The notes: generated by a model not told the origin, from the letters alone. 64,000 bases of DNA from Ruegeria sp. THAF57 (GCF_903914075.1 NZ_CAIWNQ010000009.1:124001-188000); one strand, 5' to 3'. Counted from the stretch's first letter, positions 43,997-52,334 are shown. Program-made: numbers and translations.

Positions 43997-44786
43997 CATC
44001 CGCGCCAGCCTTTTTAACATGCTCGGTTCGCATGGTGTCCGCGCGCAAACCCAGGCGCAGCGTTTCAAGCCCAAGCACTTCGTCCAGTTGAATATTGCCC
44101 AGATTCACCTCGGACCCGAAATGCGAGATCAACAATACCTGCTGATCCCGGCGCGGGGCCTCAAAGATCATCTTGTCGGCATACTCGCTGCGCATCAAAG
44201 CCTCGATCAAGGTGCAACGGGCACGGCCGTCGGATTGATAGAGACCTACCGTACCGCTCTCGCGCCCTTCGGCTACGATCCAGCTGGCCCCTGCGGCCAA
44301 GTCACCCTCGATCTCGGCAATCCAATCTTCAGCATCGGCGGTCTGGTTGGGGTCTTTGCTGCCAACCTCTGCCAGAACCTCGAACCCGGTGTCGCGGGCG
44401 CGGGAAATCAACGCCTGCTTCTCTGCAACTGGTATTTCCGATGCACCATCCGAGATTTCGACGCAATCAAACCCAACCTCTGCCGCGAATCTCAGCATAG
44501 GTCCAACCTGATCCTGAAGACGCGAAATTTCCATAAGGGTGCCGCCGGTGCAGGTCTTGATTCCCGCCTCGCGCAGTTCGGCAACCTTGGTGCGCACATT
44601 CGGATCGATATAGGAAATGCCCCAGCCGAACTTCCAGATATCAATCATCCCCGCCGCCTGCTGAATGACATCCCGCGTGTGCGAAACGGTACAGCCTTTG
44701 TCCAAAACATGCGTCAGACCAGCCATTCTGGGCTTGGGACTGCGCGGTGCAAGATCGAGGAAACACGGGCTGGGATCGGCAAGCAT
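43986..44786 (-). CDS. comA: Phosphosulfolactate synthase-like protein (ComA family)
   Basis: A 266-residue TIM-barrel protein of the ComA family: PRSPKPRMAGLTHVLDKG, IDIWKFGWGISYIDPNVRTKVAELREAGIKTCTGGTLMEI, FDCVEISDGASEIP and AGASWIVAEGRESGTVGLY. ComA joins sulfite to phosphoenolpyruvate to give (2R)-phosphosulfolactate, the first step of coenzyme M synthesis; a bacterial homologue starts the Xanthobacter coenzyme M operon. The WKFGWG, TGGT and AEGRE elements are family landmarks. The ATG at 44786 has GAGGA nine bases upstream. First gene of the four-gene minus-strand block, divergent from nitrile hydratase across 223 bases. Confidence 0.88.
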   Translation of the reverse strand: MLADPSPCFLDLAPRSPKPRMAGLTHVLDKGCTVSHTRDVIQQAAGMIDIWKFGWGISYIDPNVRTKVAELREAGIKTCTGGTLMEISRLQDQVGPMLRFAAEVGFDCVEISDGASEIPVAEKQALISRARDTGFEVLAEVGSKDPNQTADAEDWIAEIEGDLAAGASWIVAEGRESGTVGLYQSDGRARCTLIEALMRSEYADKMIFEAPRRDQQVLLISHFGSEVNLGNIQLDEVLGLETLRLGLRADTMRTEHVKKAGADVRL

Positions 44787-44858
44787 GTTATTAATCCTCA
44801 TTAATTATGCTGAACAATACCATGCGACATGGTCGTTACGGATACGACTTAATGTATT

Positions 44859-44868
44859 TCGTATAATA
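44859..44868. promoter_or_regulatory. CGTATA box upstream of the ComA-like gene
   Basis: TCGTATAATA, preceded by ATT, lies 73 bases before the ComA-like start in the gap shared with nitrile hydratase. It shares ATTTCGTAT with the boxes at 44944-44952 and 39883-39891. Confidence 0.45.
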
Positions 44869-44946
44869 AATTTGGTCAATCCCTTTGTTAGCGGACGATC
44901 TGCGGCCCAGCACCTGGTATATATTTCTCTAAAGTAATGTTCATTT

Positions 44947-44984
44947 CGTATAGTTGACACATTGCATCGTTTGCCCGTACCTTT
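44947..44984 (+). promoter_or_regulatory. Nitrile hydratase promoter with CGTATAG box
   Basis: TCGTATAGTT at 44947-44956 runs directly into a consensus -35 TTGACA (44955-44960); an 18-base spacer leads to TACCTT (44979-44984). The same order, CGTATAG box fused to -35, recurs at 53511-53546. The nitrile hydratase start follows 26 bases after the -10. Confidence 0.55.
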
Positions 44985-45009
44985 TCGATCAAACAAAGGG
45001 AGGCGATTC

Positions 45010-45669
45010 ATGGATGGAATACATGACATGGGAGGAACCCAAGGCTGGGGAAGCGTCGAAATCGACCCCAACGAGCCGGTGTTCAAAGAAGATTGGGAGG
45101 CGCGCGCATTTGCCCTGAGTCTGGCCTCGATGGGCGTGTCGGGAACCAACCTTGACGCGTTCCGTCACGGGTTGGAACGTCTGCATCCCGTTGATTATCT
45201 GTCCGAAGGTTATTACGGACGCTGGATCAGCACGGCCGAGTTGCTGTGCGTGGACAGCGGCATTCTGCCCCCCGGCGCGGTGGCGGCACGGGCGCGCGTC
45301 ATGCAAGGCGAAAAAGTCGACGAACCCGCAGACGTCGAGACCCAGAAACCCCAGTATGAAAGGGGTGGCGCGGGATCTTTGCGTGAAATTGAAGACACTC
45401 CGAAATTCGAAGCAGGCCAGACAATCCGAGCCTCATCCCTGCGAAAATCGGGCCACACCCGTTTGCCAGCCTATGTGCGGGGCCGCACCGGAACGGTGAT
45501 TGCCCGACGCCCTGCAGCCGTGCTGCCGGACAGCACCGCGCATTTCACCGGCGAAGATCCACAGCACGTCTACACCGTCGAATTCGACTCGACCGAGCTG
45601 TGGGGCGAAGGCGCCGAAAAATCCAAGGTCCGCATTGACCTGTTCGAAAGCTATATGGAGGCCGCATGA
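45010..45669 (+). CDS. nthB: Nitrile hydratase beta subunit (cluster 1)
   Basis: A 219-residue beta subunit beginning with the hallmark MDGIHDMGG and ending with the SH3-like barrel ([36 protein letters not shown]). It pairs with the alpha subunit to hydrate nitriles to amides. A GGGAGG box lies six bases before the ATG. The order beta-alpha-activator is that of cobalt-type nitrile hydratases, in agreement with the alpha-subunit motif. A thiocyanate hydrolase is less likely because that enzyme splits this chain into two subunits. Its stop overlaps the alpha start by four bases. Confidence 0.93.
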   Translation: MDGIHDMGGTQGWGSVEIDPNEPVFKEDWEARAFALSLASMGVSGTNLDAFRHGLERLHPVDYLSEGYYGRWISTAELLCVDSGILPPGAVAARARVMQGEKVDEPADVETQKPQYERGGAGSLREIEDTPKFEAGQTIRASSLRKSGHTRLPAYVRGRTGTVIARRPAAVLPDSTAHFTGEDPQHVYTVEFDSTELWGEGAEKSKVRIDLFESYMEAA

Positions 45670-46265
45670 CCGAGCTACCTCGTTCCGAAGACTACCCGTC
45701 GCCGCAAATCCGCGTCGAAGCTCTTGAAGCTTTGCTCGTCGAACGTGGCCTTGTTGATCCGAATGTTCTGGACGGCTTCATCAACCGCTATGTCAACGAT
45801 GTAGGCCCAATGAACGGCGCCAAAGTAGTGGCGAAGGCCTGGGTTGACGATGATTATAGGAAACGTTTGCTGGCGGACGGAACCGAAGCCTGCAAAGAAC
45901 TGGGCTTTGGCGGGCCGCAGGGCGAACACATCGTTGTGGTCGAGAATACGCCCGAGATGCACAACATGGTCGTGTGCACCCTGTGTTCGTGTTATCCATG
46001 GCCGCTGCTTGGTCTGCCCCCGAACTGGTACAAGGATCCGGCTTATCGGGCACGCTCGGTCCGCGAACCCCGCGCCCTGCTCAAAGAGATGGGCCTGGAC
46101 CTGCCGGACAGCGTGGAGATCACTGTCTGGGATTCTAGTGCCGAAAACCGCTATTTCATCCTACCCATGCGCCCTGAAGGAACCGAGGGCCTGTCCGAGG
46201 ATGAATTGGCCAAGCTGGTCTCACGCGATGCCATGGTTGGCGTTGCACAGGTTACGGCAGGCTGA
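45666..46265 (+). CDS. nthA: Nitrile hydratase alpha subunit, cobalt-type (cluster 1)
   Basis: A 199-residue alpha subunit. The metal site is VCTLCSC at residues 103-109 (Cys104, Cys107, Cys109); the Thr in the motif marks the cobalt rather than iron type, which has VCSLC. It is followed by [30 protein letters not shown], including the Arg residues that contact the oxidised cysteines. It catalyses R-CN + H2O to R-CONH2. The natural nitrile is unknown; the proximity of an oxamate-type carbamoyltransferase makes cyanoformate one candidate among several. Confidence 0.95.
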   Translation: MTELPRSEDYPSPQIRVEALEALLVERGLVDPNVLDGFINRYVNDVGPMNGAKVVAKAWVDDDYRKRLLADGTEACKELGFGGPQGEHIVVVENTPEMHNMVVCTLCSCYPWPLLGLPPNWYKDPAYRARSVREPRALLKEMGLDLPDSVEITVWDSSAENRYFILPMRPEGTEGLSEDELAKLVSRDAMVGVAQVTAG

Positions 46266-46268
46266 TCC

Positions 46269-46640
46269 ATGGCCATGATAGATAGTCTGGGCCCCGAGTC
46301 CAAAACGCCCCTGCCCCGCTCGAACGGAGAGCTGGTCTTTGAAGAACCCTGGGAAAGCCGTGCCTTTGGCATGGCTGCGGCCTTGGCCGATCAGGGCGTA
46401 TTCGACTGGACCGATTTCCAGCACGGTCTGATTGCCGCGATCGCCGAGTATGAAAAGGATCATGACAGTATCGAGACACCGTATCGCTACTATGAACGGT
46501 GGTTTGCGACGCTGGAATCTCTGGTCGTCAACAATGGCCTGTTATCAAAACAGGACATCGACTCTCTGACCGAGGATTTCTGCAAACGGCCGCATGGTCA
46601 TGATCACCACCATGATCATGATCACGGACACACGCATTGA
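46269..46640 (+). CDS. Nitrile hydratase activator with His-rich tail (cluster 1)
   Basis: A 123-residue homologue of the beta-subunit N-terminal domain: LVFEEPWESRAFGMAAALADQG, YRYYERWFATLESLVVNNGLL. Such P14K/NhlE-type proteins form a complex with alpha and insert cobalt. The unusual part is the C-terminus, a tail of alternating His/Asp/Gly (11 His or Asp pairs within the last 20 residues) that looks like a metal-storage or delivery sequence. The activator of the second cluster lacks it. It follows alpha by three bases. Confidence 0.9.
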   Translation: MAMIDSLGPESKTPLPRSNGELVFEEPWESRAFGMAAALADQGVFDWTDFQHGLIAAIAEYEKDHDSIETPYRYYERWFATLESLVVNNGLLSKQDIDSLTEDFCKRPHGHDHHHDHDHGHTH

Positions 46641-47050
46641 GCGGCCAGAAAACAGTAGAAAGCACGTGGCGCGGCGGCCTGTGCTGTGACGTCGATATGG
46701 GCGGGTTCTCGGTTACGGTCGATGAACCCCCCTCGGTCGGCGGCACGGATCTTGGCCCTGAACCTACCTCGGTCCTACTGGCATCGGTGGCGTCCTGTTT
46801 CACAGTCGCCATCGCCTTTTGTGCACGCAAACGATCTGTTGAACTAACGGATCTGAAGGTCTCGGTCACAGGTGTCTATGACGGGCCCAAATACGCGTCC
46901 ATCACCATATCCAGCCAACTGGGCTGCGACCCTTCGCAAATCGACGGCATCATCCGGGCGGCCGAGCGGGTTTGCTATGTCACCAATACACTCAAGACCG
47001 CCCCGGACATTCACATCAAGTCAACACCCATCGCGCCCGGCGCAGCGTGA
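46637..47050 (+). CDS. OsmC-family protein
   Basis: A 137-residue OsmC/Ohr-fold protein: VDEPPSVGGTDLGPEPTSVLLASVASCFTVAIAFCARKR contains the first conserved Cys, and RAAERVCYVTNTLKTAP the second. OsmC proteins reduce organic peroxides or persulfides through this Cys pair. It starts at a TTG overlapping the activator stop, so it is coupled to the nitrile hydratase operon; the next in-frame Met is too far in. It might protect the oxidised-cysteine cobalt site, or handle a thiol product, but that is a guess. Confidence 0.85.
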   Translation: MSGQKTVESTWRGGLCCDVDMGGFSVTVDEPPSVGGTDLGPEPTSVLLASVASCFTVAIAFCARKRSVELTDLKVSVTGVYDGPKYASITISSQLGCDPSQIDGIIRAAERVCYVTNTLKTAPDIHIKSTPIAPGAA

Positions 47051-47074
47051 TCCGGCCACAGTCAGCGCCATGAT

Positions 47075-47091
47075 CCGCCCCTAATGGGCGG
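47075..47091 (+). promoter_or_regulatory. Short GC hairpin after osmC
   Basis: CCGCCC (47075-47080), loop CTAAT, GGGCGG (47086-47091) form a perfect 6-bp stem 24 bases after the OsmC stop. No T-run follows, so it may only attenuate transcription into the DUF1097 gene. Confidence 0.35.
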
Positions 47092-47180
47092 GCCTGCAAA
47101 CAATCTCAGAAAAAGCAGAGCCAATCTGCACGCCATTCAGTGGCCTGATGCCGCTGTACCAACAGAATAGGAGACTGATC

Positions 47181-47705
47181 GTGAAAAGTTTGAATGCGTT
47201 AGCCATAAGCATCCCCGTCACAGGGGCCATAGCAACCTATCTTGCCCTGGGCCCGCTTAGCGGATTCTTCCTGATTTGGGCCGCATTTGCCGTATGGGGA
47301 GGCTTTTTCGCGTTCGGCGCGGATGGAGCAGCTTTTAAGAACATCGTGGTCTGCGGCATTTTCGGCTGCGTGATCGCATGGGTTTCGACGCTGATCATCC
47401 TGAATGTTCCGCTTGCAGGCGCGCTTGGATTGCCGCTTTGGGCCGCGATTGTGGTGAATCTGGGTGTTGCGGTTGCCGTACTGGCTGCAAAGACCCAGCT
47501 GTTTTCGGCCATTCCCTGCACGGTGTTCGGAATCGCCAGTTCCTACGCCTATCTGTTGCAGACCCCCGATGTCATGAGTACCGCGGTGCTGACCTCGGCC
47601 AGTCTGGAAAACCAGATCATCTTGATGCCGCTGTCGATTATCGCCGGGGCTATTTGTGGCATGATTTCAGGTACATGGGGATCGGCCATGACCAACGAAG
47701 CCTGA
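47181..47705 (+). CDS. DUF1097 membrane protein
   Basis: A 174-residue integral membrane protein with about five hydrophobic helices (for example ALAISIPVTGAIATYLAL, FFLIWAAFAVWGGFFAFG, WAAIVVNLGVAVAVLAA). I assign it to DUF1097, a family often found beside allantoin/oxamate and fdrA-type genes. The GTG at 47181 is chosen because a TAGGAG box ends seven bases before it. A role in transport is possible but not shown. It lies between OsmC and the DUF1116 gene. Confidence 0.72.
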   Translation: MKSLNALAISIPVTGAIATYLALGPLSGFFLIWAAFAVWGGFFAFGADGAAFKNIVVCGIFGCVIAWVSTLIILNVPLAGALGLPLWAAIVVNLGVAVAVLAAKTQLFSAIPCTVFGIASSYAYLLQTPDVMSTAVLTSASLENQIILMPLSIIAGAICGMISGTWGSAMTNEA

Positions 47706-47766
47706 AGACTTGACCGGATGATGCCTGTTCCGACCCGCTCGATCCCAAATGGTTGAACTGGCATCC

Positions 47767-47815
47767 GCTTTGGGTCCGGGTGCTCCACCCGCCCGGGCCC
47801 AAAGCACTTTGAAAG
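47767..47815 (+). terminator. Hairpin between DUF1097 and DUF1116 genes
   Basis: GCTTTGGGTCCGGG (47767-47780) pairs with CCCGGGCCCAAAGC (47802-47815) with a single mismatch-type pair, giving a strong stem with a long loop that can fold further (GGGTG/CACCC). Only a weak T-run follows. It probably ends or attenuates the nitrile hydratase transcript. Confidence 0.5.
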
Positions 47816-47859
47816 GCGACAACACCAAGCCCCTTGTTGGGGTGTGTTTCCGATAAAGT

Positions 47860-47888
47860 TTGACATGATCACTATAGGTAATTATCTA
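47860..47888 (+). promoter_or_regulatory. Promoter of the DUF1116-DUF2877 operon
   Basis: TTGACA (47860-47865), 17-base spacer, TATCTA (47883-47888). The spacer holds ACTATAGGTAA (47871-47881), whose reverse complement TTACCTATAGT differs by one base from the TTACGTATAGT box of the island. Confidence 0.45.
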
Positions 47889-47929
47889 TTTCCTATAAAT
47901 TACGATCCCCACCGAAAGGAATCGCCCAC

Positions 47930-49348
47930 ATGACCGCCGCGCCCATCGTGAAACTGCCCGAAAGCGTCAGCATCGTTAATATCGGCCTGCCCCTATTCGA
48001 GACCTCGGCCCGCGATCAGGGCGCATCCGTCGTCGGCGTGGACTGGCGCATCCCCGGCGGAGGCGACGCAGATGTCGTTGCCGCCCTGGGCCGTTTGCTT
48101 GGCCCCAAGTCCGATATCGTGGACAAGGCCAACGCCGAAGTCATCCACCGCATCAACGAAGGCGTACCGATGCTTAAGGGCATAGATCGCGCCGGTTCTG
48201 TCATCCCGAATATGGGCGAGCGCACGATCCTGCACTGCGGGCCGTCGATTGCGTGGAACGACATGCCCAATCCGCTGCAACGCTCGATAAAGGCGGCCAT
48301 TGTCGCCGAGGGCTGGGCAAAGGACGTCGATGCAGCAGAAAAGCTTGCGGCATCCGGAGAGGTAGAACTGAAACCGGCCAACGAAAGTGCGACCGTGGTG
48401 CCTATGGCGACGTCAATCGGGCCGTCTGCCCCGGTCTATGTCATTGAGAACGAATTTGGTGGCACCACCACCTTTTCCAGCGTGAATCAGGGCTCGGGCG
48501 AGGTTGCATGGTTCGGTGTCGACAACGACAATGCCATCGAACGGTTGCGGTTCCTGCGCGACGCGGTCGGGCCGGTTCTGGCCAAGGCTCTTCAGGCTAA
48601 GGGTCCGATCGACGTATTGTCTCTGGCGGCTCAGGGCGTTCCGATGGGCGACGATGTCCACATGCGGGTTCAGGCCACCACCAACCTATTCCTGCGTGAC
48701 CTGTTGCCCCATCTGGTCGCCAGCGATCACGACCGCGCAACAGAGGTTGCCACGTTCCTCAGTGGCAATCACCTGATGTTCCTCAACGTCGCAATGGCGG
48801 CAGCGAAATCGCTGGTCGATTCTGCGGCAGATGTCGAAAACTCAAGCATCGTGACCACCATGAGCCGCAATGGCGCGACCTATGGCGTACGCCTGCCGGG
48901 CAAGGACGGAAGCTGGTTCATTACGGATTCGCCCCCGATTCAGGATGCGCTGTACTATCCGGGCCAAGGGCCGGAAACCAGCGCACCCGATATTGGCGAT
49001 AGTGCCGTTCTGGAATTGATCGGGTTGGGTGGCCCTGCGGCGGCGAACTCTCCTGCAGTAGCAGGCTTTTTGGGCGGCCGCATGTCGGACGCGATAGCCG
49101 CAACACAAAGTATGCAGCGAATCTGTGCCGGGGAAAGCACCCGGTTCCGGCTGCCTATTCTGGACAACGTCGGCACGCCGGTTGGCGTGGACGTACGAAA
49201 GGTTGCCGAATTGTCGATCACACCGGCCGTGAATACAGGTATCATTCACGTTTCGGACGGCACCGGACAGGTTGGCGCCGGAGTCGCATGGGCGCCGGTA
49301 AAATGCTTCGTGGATGCTCTGCTTGACCTTGACCGCCGCATATCCTGA
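47930..49348 (+). CDS. DUF1116 protein, YlbE-like subunit of oxamate carbamoyltransferase
   Basis: A 472-residue protein of the DUF1116/YlbE family: VVGVDWRIPGGGDADVVAALGRL, ERTILHCGPSIAWNDMPNPLQRSIKAAIVAEGWA, LSLAAQGVPMGDDVHMRVQATTNLFLRDLLP, and ATYGVRLPGKDGSWF. In E. coli it acts with FdrA and a DUF2877 protein in oxamate carbamoyltransferase (oxalurate + Pi to oxamate + carbamoyl phosphate). An AAGGA box precedes the ATG. The following DUF2877 gene overlaps it by 35 bases. The third partner, FdrA, is at 34031-35623. Confidence 0.85.
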   Translation: MTAAPIVKLPESVSIVNIGLPLFETSARDQGASVVGVDWRIPGGGDADVVAALGRLLGPKSDIVDKANAEVIHRINEGVPMLKGIDRAGSVIPNMGERTILHCGPSIAWNDMPNPLQRSIKAAIVAEGWAKDVDAAEKLAASGEVELKPANESATVVPMATSIGPSAPVYVIENEFGGTTTFSSVNQGSGEVAWFGVDNDNAIERLRFLRDAVGPVLAKALQAKGPIDVLSLAAQGVPMGDDVHMRVQATTNLFLRDLLPHLVASDHDRATEVATFLSGNHLMFLNVAMAAAKSLVDSAADVENSSIVTTMSRNGATYGVRLPGKDGSWFITDSPPIQDALYYPGQGPETSAPDIGDSAVLELIGLGGPAAANSPAVAGFLGGRMSDAIAATQSMQRICAGESTRFRLPILDNVGTPVGVDVRKVAELSITPAVNTGIIHVSDGTGQVGAGVAWAPVKCFVDALLDLDRRIS

Positions 49349-50195
49349 AGTCTCGCCGGTTTATCTGGCTGACACTGTGGGCGACGGCGTACCCGTCGCC
49401 CACGAAGGCTCTGCTCTCAACGCCGAAGTAATCGCCACGTTCTCGTCAGGATTTTACGTCAAAGACGAGAAACAGCGAATTTTTGCAGTTGGTAGCCCGG
49501 CAATCCCGGCAGGTCCCCTGCATTTGGTTCTCAAGCACGCACCACCAAAGCCCAATGACGGCACCCCGGTCACGATTCGATCGAACGCGCTGGATATCGG
49601 CCCCGTTTCCATTTCGCTGAAATCCGCCACACGCTTTTCCCCGTTCAACCCTCGACCTGGCGACTTGGCTTTGGCAATCCCGGTGCTGGCTGGTTTGTAC
49701 AAATCACGCAACATACCACAGGATATTCTGCCAGTGTTTGCTGCGCTGACGTCTGCGCTTCATGCTGATGATCTGGATGGTGCCCGCAATATTCTTCAGG
49801 GCCGGGGCGATGGTCTTACCCCCAGTGGAGATGATGTATTGGCCGGCCTGCTGCTATTTCACGCCTGGAGCGGAAGACCGGTCAAGGATCTACTTGGCGT
49901 CGCATTGAACGCCAAAACAAATGATTTGAGCCGGGCATTCCTGAAATGGACCGCGCGGGGTCAAAGCATCCAGCCCGTCCATGATCTGATCCGCCTTGCC
50001 CTCAAGTTGTCGCTTGAAATTCGCCCCTTGCCCGCGCAACGCCTCAAGTCGGAGTTGATGCGGGCGGTGGACGACCTAAGCCGGATCGGTCACTCATCCG
50101 GTGTGGCCTTGTTGACAGGTCTCAGCCTTGCGGCAAGACTGTATTGGCGCCCGATCAATAGCCCGGAAACACCACAGCACGTCGATGCGCCGTGA
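49314..50195 (+). CDS. DUF2877 protein, third subunit of oxamate carbamoyltransferase
   Basis: A 293-residue DUF2877 protein with the family hallmark GRGDGLTPSGDDVLAGLLLF near residue 165 and a C-terminal GHSSGVALLTGL segment. It is the third family of the AllFGH/YlbEF-FdrA type oxamate carbamoyltransferase. It starts inside the DUF1116 gene and its stop lies inside the next gene, so the three are translationally coupled. Start position is the least certain part; a later in-frame start would shorten it by a few residues. Confidence 0.82.
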   Translation: MLCLTLTAAYPEVSPVYLADTVGDGVPVAHEGSALNAEVIATFSSGFYVKDEKQRIFAVGSPAIPAGPLHLVLKHAPPKPNDGTPVTIRSNALDIGPVSISLKSATRFSPFNPRPGDLALAIPVLAGLYKSRNIPQDILPVFAALTSALHADDLDGARNILQGRGDGLTPSGDDVLAGLLLFHAWSGRPVKDLLGVALNAKTNDLSRAFLKWTARGQSIQPVHDLIRLALKLSLEIRPLPAQRLKSELMRAVDDLSRIGHSSGVALLTGLSLAARLYWRPINSPETPQHVDAP

Positions 50196-51330
50196 TACCA
50201 AACTGATCCACTATGGCCGTGGCCCCCTGCCCGGCCCTGCAAACCCGTCGATCGAACGGGCATCGACCATTTTGCATGACACTATGTCCACATTTCGGGA
50301 TGCCAAGGAGCGCCGGGAAACGGACGACCATGTCGTCTCGTATGGGCGGCGCGGGACATCCACGGCTCATGCGCTATCTGCGGCGCTTTGTGATCTGGAA
50401 CAGGGGGATGCGTGTTATCTGTATCCGTCCGGCGTTGCGGCAATCACCACAACCCTGTCGGCATTCCTGCGTCCCGGGGATCACATGTTAATGGTTGATG
50501 AGGCTTTCCACGCCAGTCAAAGTTTCTGCCGGGATTACCTTGCGCAGATGGATGTCAGTTTTTCTTCAATCCCCTGGGATGCAACCGATCTGTCGCCGTA
50601 TCTCAAGCCCAACACAAAGCTTGTGCTGGTTGAATCCCCGACATCGCTGACATTCAAGGTGATGGATCTTCGCGCGTTGTGCGACAGCGCGAAGGATCTG
50701 AACCTGACGGTCGTGGCAGACAATACATATGGATCGGGATGGTTGTATCAGCCGCTGTGCCTTGGCTGCGACGTGTCGATCATCTCAGGCACCAAATACC
50801 TGAGCGGCCACGCGGACACGATGATCGGGGCCGCCGTGTCGAAAGGGGATGCCAGCGCACCATTGCGAGCACATACGCTTAGGACAGGACAATTGCTTGC
50901 ACCCGATGAAGCCTATGCCTGTTTGCGTGGCCTGCGCACACTTTCCCTCCGACTGGATCGTCACGCAGCGACAAGTCAGCAAATTGCAACCTGGCTGGTC
51001 GAACGACCTGAGGTGAAACGCGTTTGGCACCCTGGTCTTGCAGACCACCCCGGCCACAACATCTGGGCGCGTGATGCAAGCGGCGTGAACGGATTGCTGA
51101 GCCTGAGCCTTGCCGACGGATTTGACCCCGAGGTCTTTGTCGACACCTTGAAACTCTTTGCAATTGGCGCATCGTGGGGTGGGTTCGAAAGCCTTGCGCT
51201 GGCCCTTCAACCCAAAAGCGGCCTAACCAGCCAAGATCACCCGCAGGTAAGGCTTCACGCCGGGCTGGAACATGCTGACGATCTGATCGAAGACATTCGG
51301 GCCGCATTGTCTAAGTCAACTCTCGAATAA
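50185..51330 (+). CDS. metC: Cystathionine beta-lyase-like PLP enzyme
   Basis: A 381-residue Cys/Met-metabolism PLP enzyme: RDTKLIHYGRGP at the N-terminus, YGRRGTSTAHALSAALCDLE, CYLYPSGVAAITTTLSAFL, VVADNTYGSGWLYQPL and the PLP-lysine motif ISGTKYLSGHADTMIG. The TKYLxGHxD form and GASWGGFESLAL end are typical of cystathionine beta-lyase. It releases 2-aminoacrylate (then pyruvate) from cysteine-type thioethers. It overlaps DUF2877 by 11 bases and is convergent with the AraC gene. The nearby triple RidA protein could handle the aminoacrylate. Confidence 0.88.
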   Translation: MRRDTKLIHYGRGPLPGPANPSIERASTILHDTMSTFRDAKERRETDDHVVSYGRRGTSTAHALSAALCDLEQGDACYLYPSGVAAITTTLSAFLRPGDHMLMVDEAFHASQSFCRDYLAQMDVSFSSIPWDATDLSPYLKPNTKLVLVESPTSLTFKVMDLRALCDSAKDLNLTVVADNTYGSGWLYQPLCLGCDVSIISGTKYLSGHADTMIGAAVSKGDASAPLRAHTLRTGQLLAPDEAYACLRGLRTLSLRLDRHAATSQQIATWLVERPEVKRVWHPGLADHPGHNIWARDASGVNGLLSLSLADGFDPEVFVDTLKLFAIGASWGGFESLALALQPKSGLTSQDHPQVRLHAGLEHADDLIEDIRAALSKSTLE

Positions 51331-51341
51331 GTGCCACCCAC

Positions 51342-52256
51342 CTATCCGGCCCGATGCGATTTGCGGAATTGGTTGGGGCTTTCACCGGTGCGTTGCTCAA
51401 ACACCCTGCTAAAGGCCGTCCGGCTGTTGAACCCGACCTGATGTGCGATCCGTTTCACCGGCAGATCCGTTGTCGTCAACAAGTTCGCAGCATGACGCAA
51501 CCGCAGATCCCGCAGCAGTTCGATCGGCCCGCTTCCATAAGCTGCTGTAAACCGCTGGGCAAAGGCGGATCGGCTCATGCCAACACGCGCGGCCAACGAT
51601 TCTACGGTGTGCGGATCGCCGGGCGTATCAAGCATGACCCGAAGCGCATCCCAAACCATCGGATCGCGCAACGCGGCCATCCAACGCAAATCACCATCTT
51701 CGGACTTTAGCCGCCTGCGCAGCATTTCGATCATGCACTGGATCAGAACCGCGCGGATCATCGCCTTGCTGCCGAGTGCAGGATTACTGAGTTCAGACAG
51801 TAAAACATCAATTGCGGAACTGAGAACGCTGCCCTCGCCGATCACTTCGACAATGGGGGTCCGAACCAAATCAATCACATCCATTGCACCCCGCAACCCA
51901 ACCTTCACCCGCGCGCAGATTGCTGTCACCTGCCCCCCGTCAGACGAATTGTCGGAAAAGGCCAGTATGTGCCGCAGCTTCAGTTCGGCGGGGTTGCATT
52001 GCGGTAATGGGCGACTGGACGTCCCGAAACTTCTGAGGGAATGACTTTGCAGCGAAGGAACCAGAACCAAGGTGCCAGGCACGATGGGAATCGGGGGGCC
52101 AGAACGGAGCGAAAGCGTGCCCTCACCGCTTAGGATATAGTGCAGCGTTGCCCCGACATCCTGTCCCAAAGAAACCTCGCAGTCCCCCTTGATTTCACAC
52201 ACCGCGAAAGGTTCGGCCGAGATATCCAGCTGATCGAAAACAAAATCATATTTCAT
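51342..52256 (-). CDS. AraC-family transcriptional regulator
   Basis: A 304-residue regulator: N-terminal cupin-like sensing domain (about 1-170; DVGATLHYILSGEGTLSLRSGPPIPIVPGTLVLVPSLQSHSL) and a C-terminal pair of helix-turn-helix motifs (about 205-300; ESLAARVGMSRSAFAQRFTAAYG and PVKRIAHQVGFNSRTAFSRVFEQRTGESPNQFR). It is of the CumA/DUF6597-like cupin-AraC type. It faces the cysteine hydrolase across 127 bases containing two direct repeats that look like its operator. Confidence 0.9.
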   Translation of the reverse strand: MKYDFVFDQLDISAEPFAVCEIKGDCEVSLGQDVGATLHYILSGEGTLSLRSGPPIPIVPGTLVLVPSLQSHSLRSFGTSSRPLPQCNPAELKLRHILAFSDNSSDGGQVTAICARVKVGLRGAMDVIDLVRTPIVEVIGEGSVLSSAIDVLLSELSNPALGSKAMIRAVLIQCMIEMLRRRLKSEDGDLRWMAALRDPMVWDALRVMLDTPGDPHTVESLAARVGMSRSAFAQRFTAAYGSGPIELLRDLRLRHAANLLTTTDLPVKRIAHQVGFNSRTAFSRVFEQRTGESPNQFRKSHRAG

Positions 52257-52273
52257 GTCCCGAACTTACCCGG

Positions 52274-52334
52274 ATTTCGGACGAAATGATACACCTGCAT
52301 CTCATTTATACCGAATTTCAGACGAAATGATACA
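52274..52334. promoter_or_regulatory. Tandem AraC-type operator repeats
   Basis: Two near-identical 20-bp direct repeats, 52274-52293 and 52315-52334 (ATTTC-G/A-GACGAAATGATACA, 19 of 20 matching), start 41 bases apart, about four helical turns. Each also contains a TTTC/GAAA dyad. They lie between the divergent AraC and cysteine hydrolase genes, the normal layout of an AraC target. Confidence 0.75.

Noticed and set aside
45010..46265. Cluster 1 as thiocyanate hydrolase
   Set aside because: Thiocyanate hydrolase splits the beta-like part into two subunits; here one full-length beta chain is present with an NHase-type activator.
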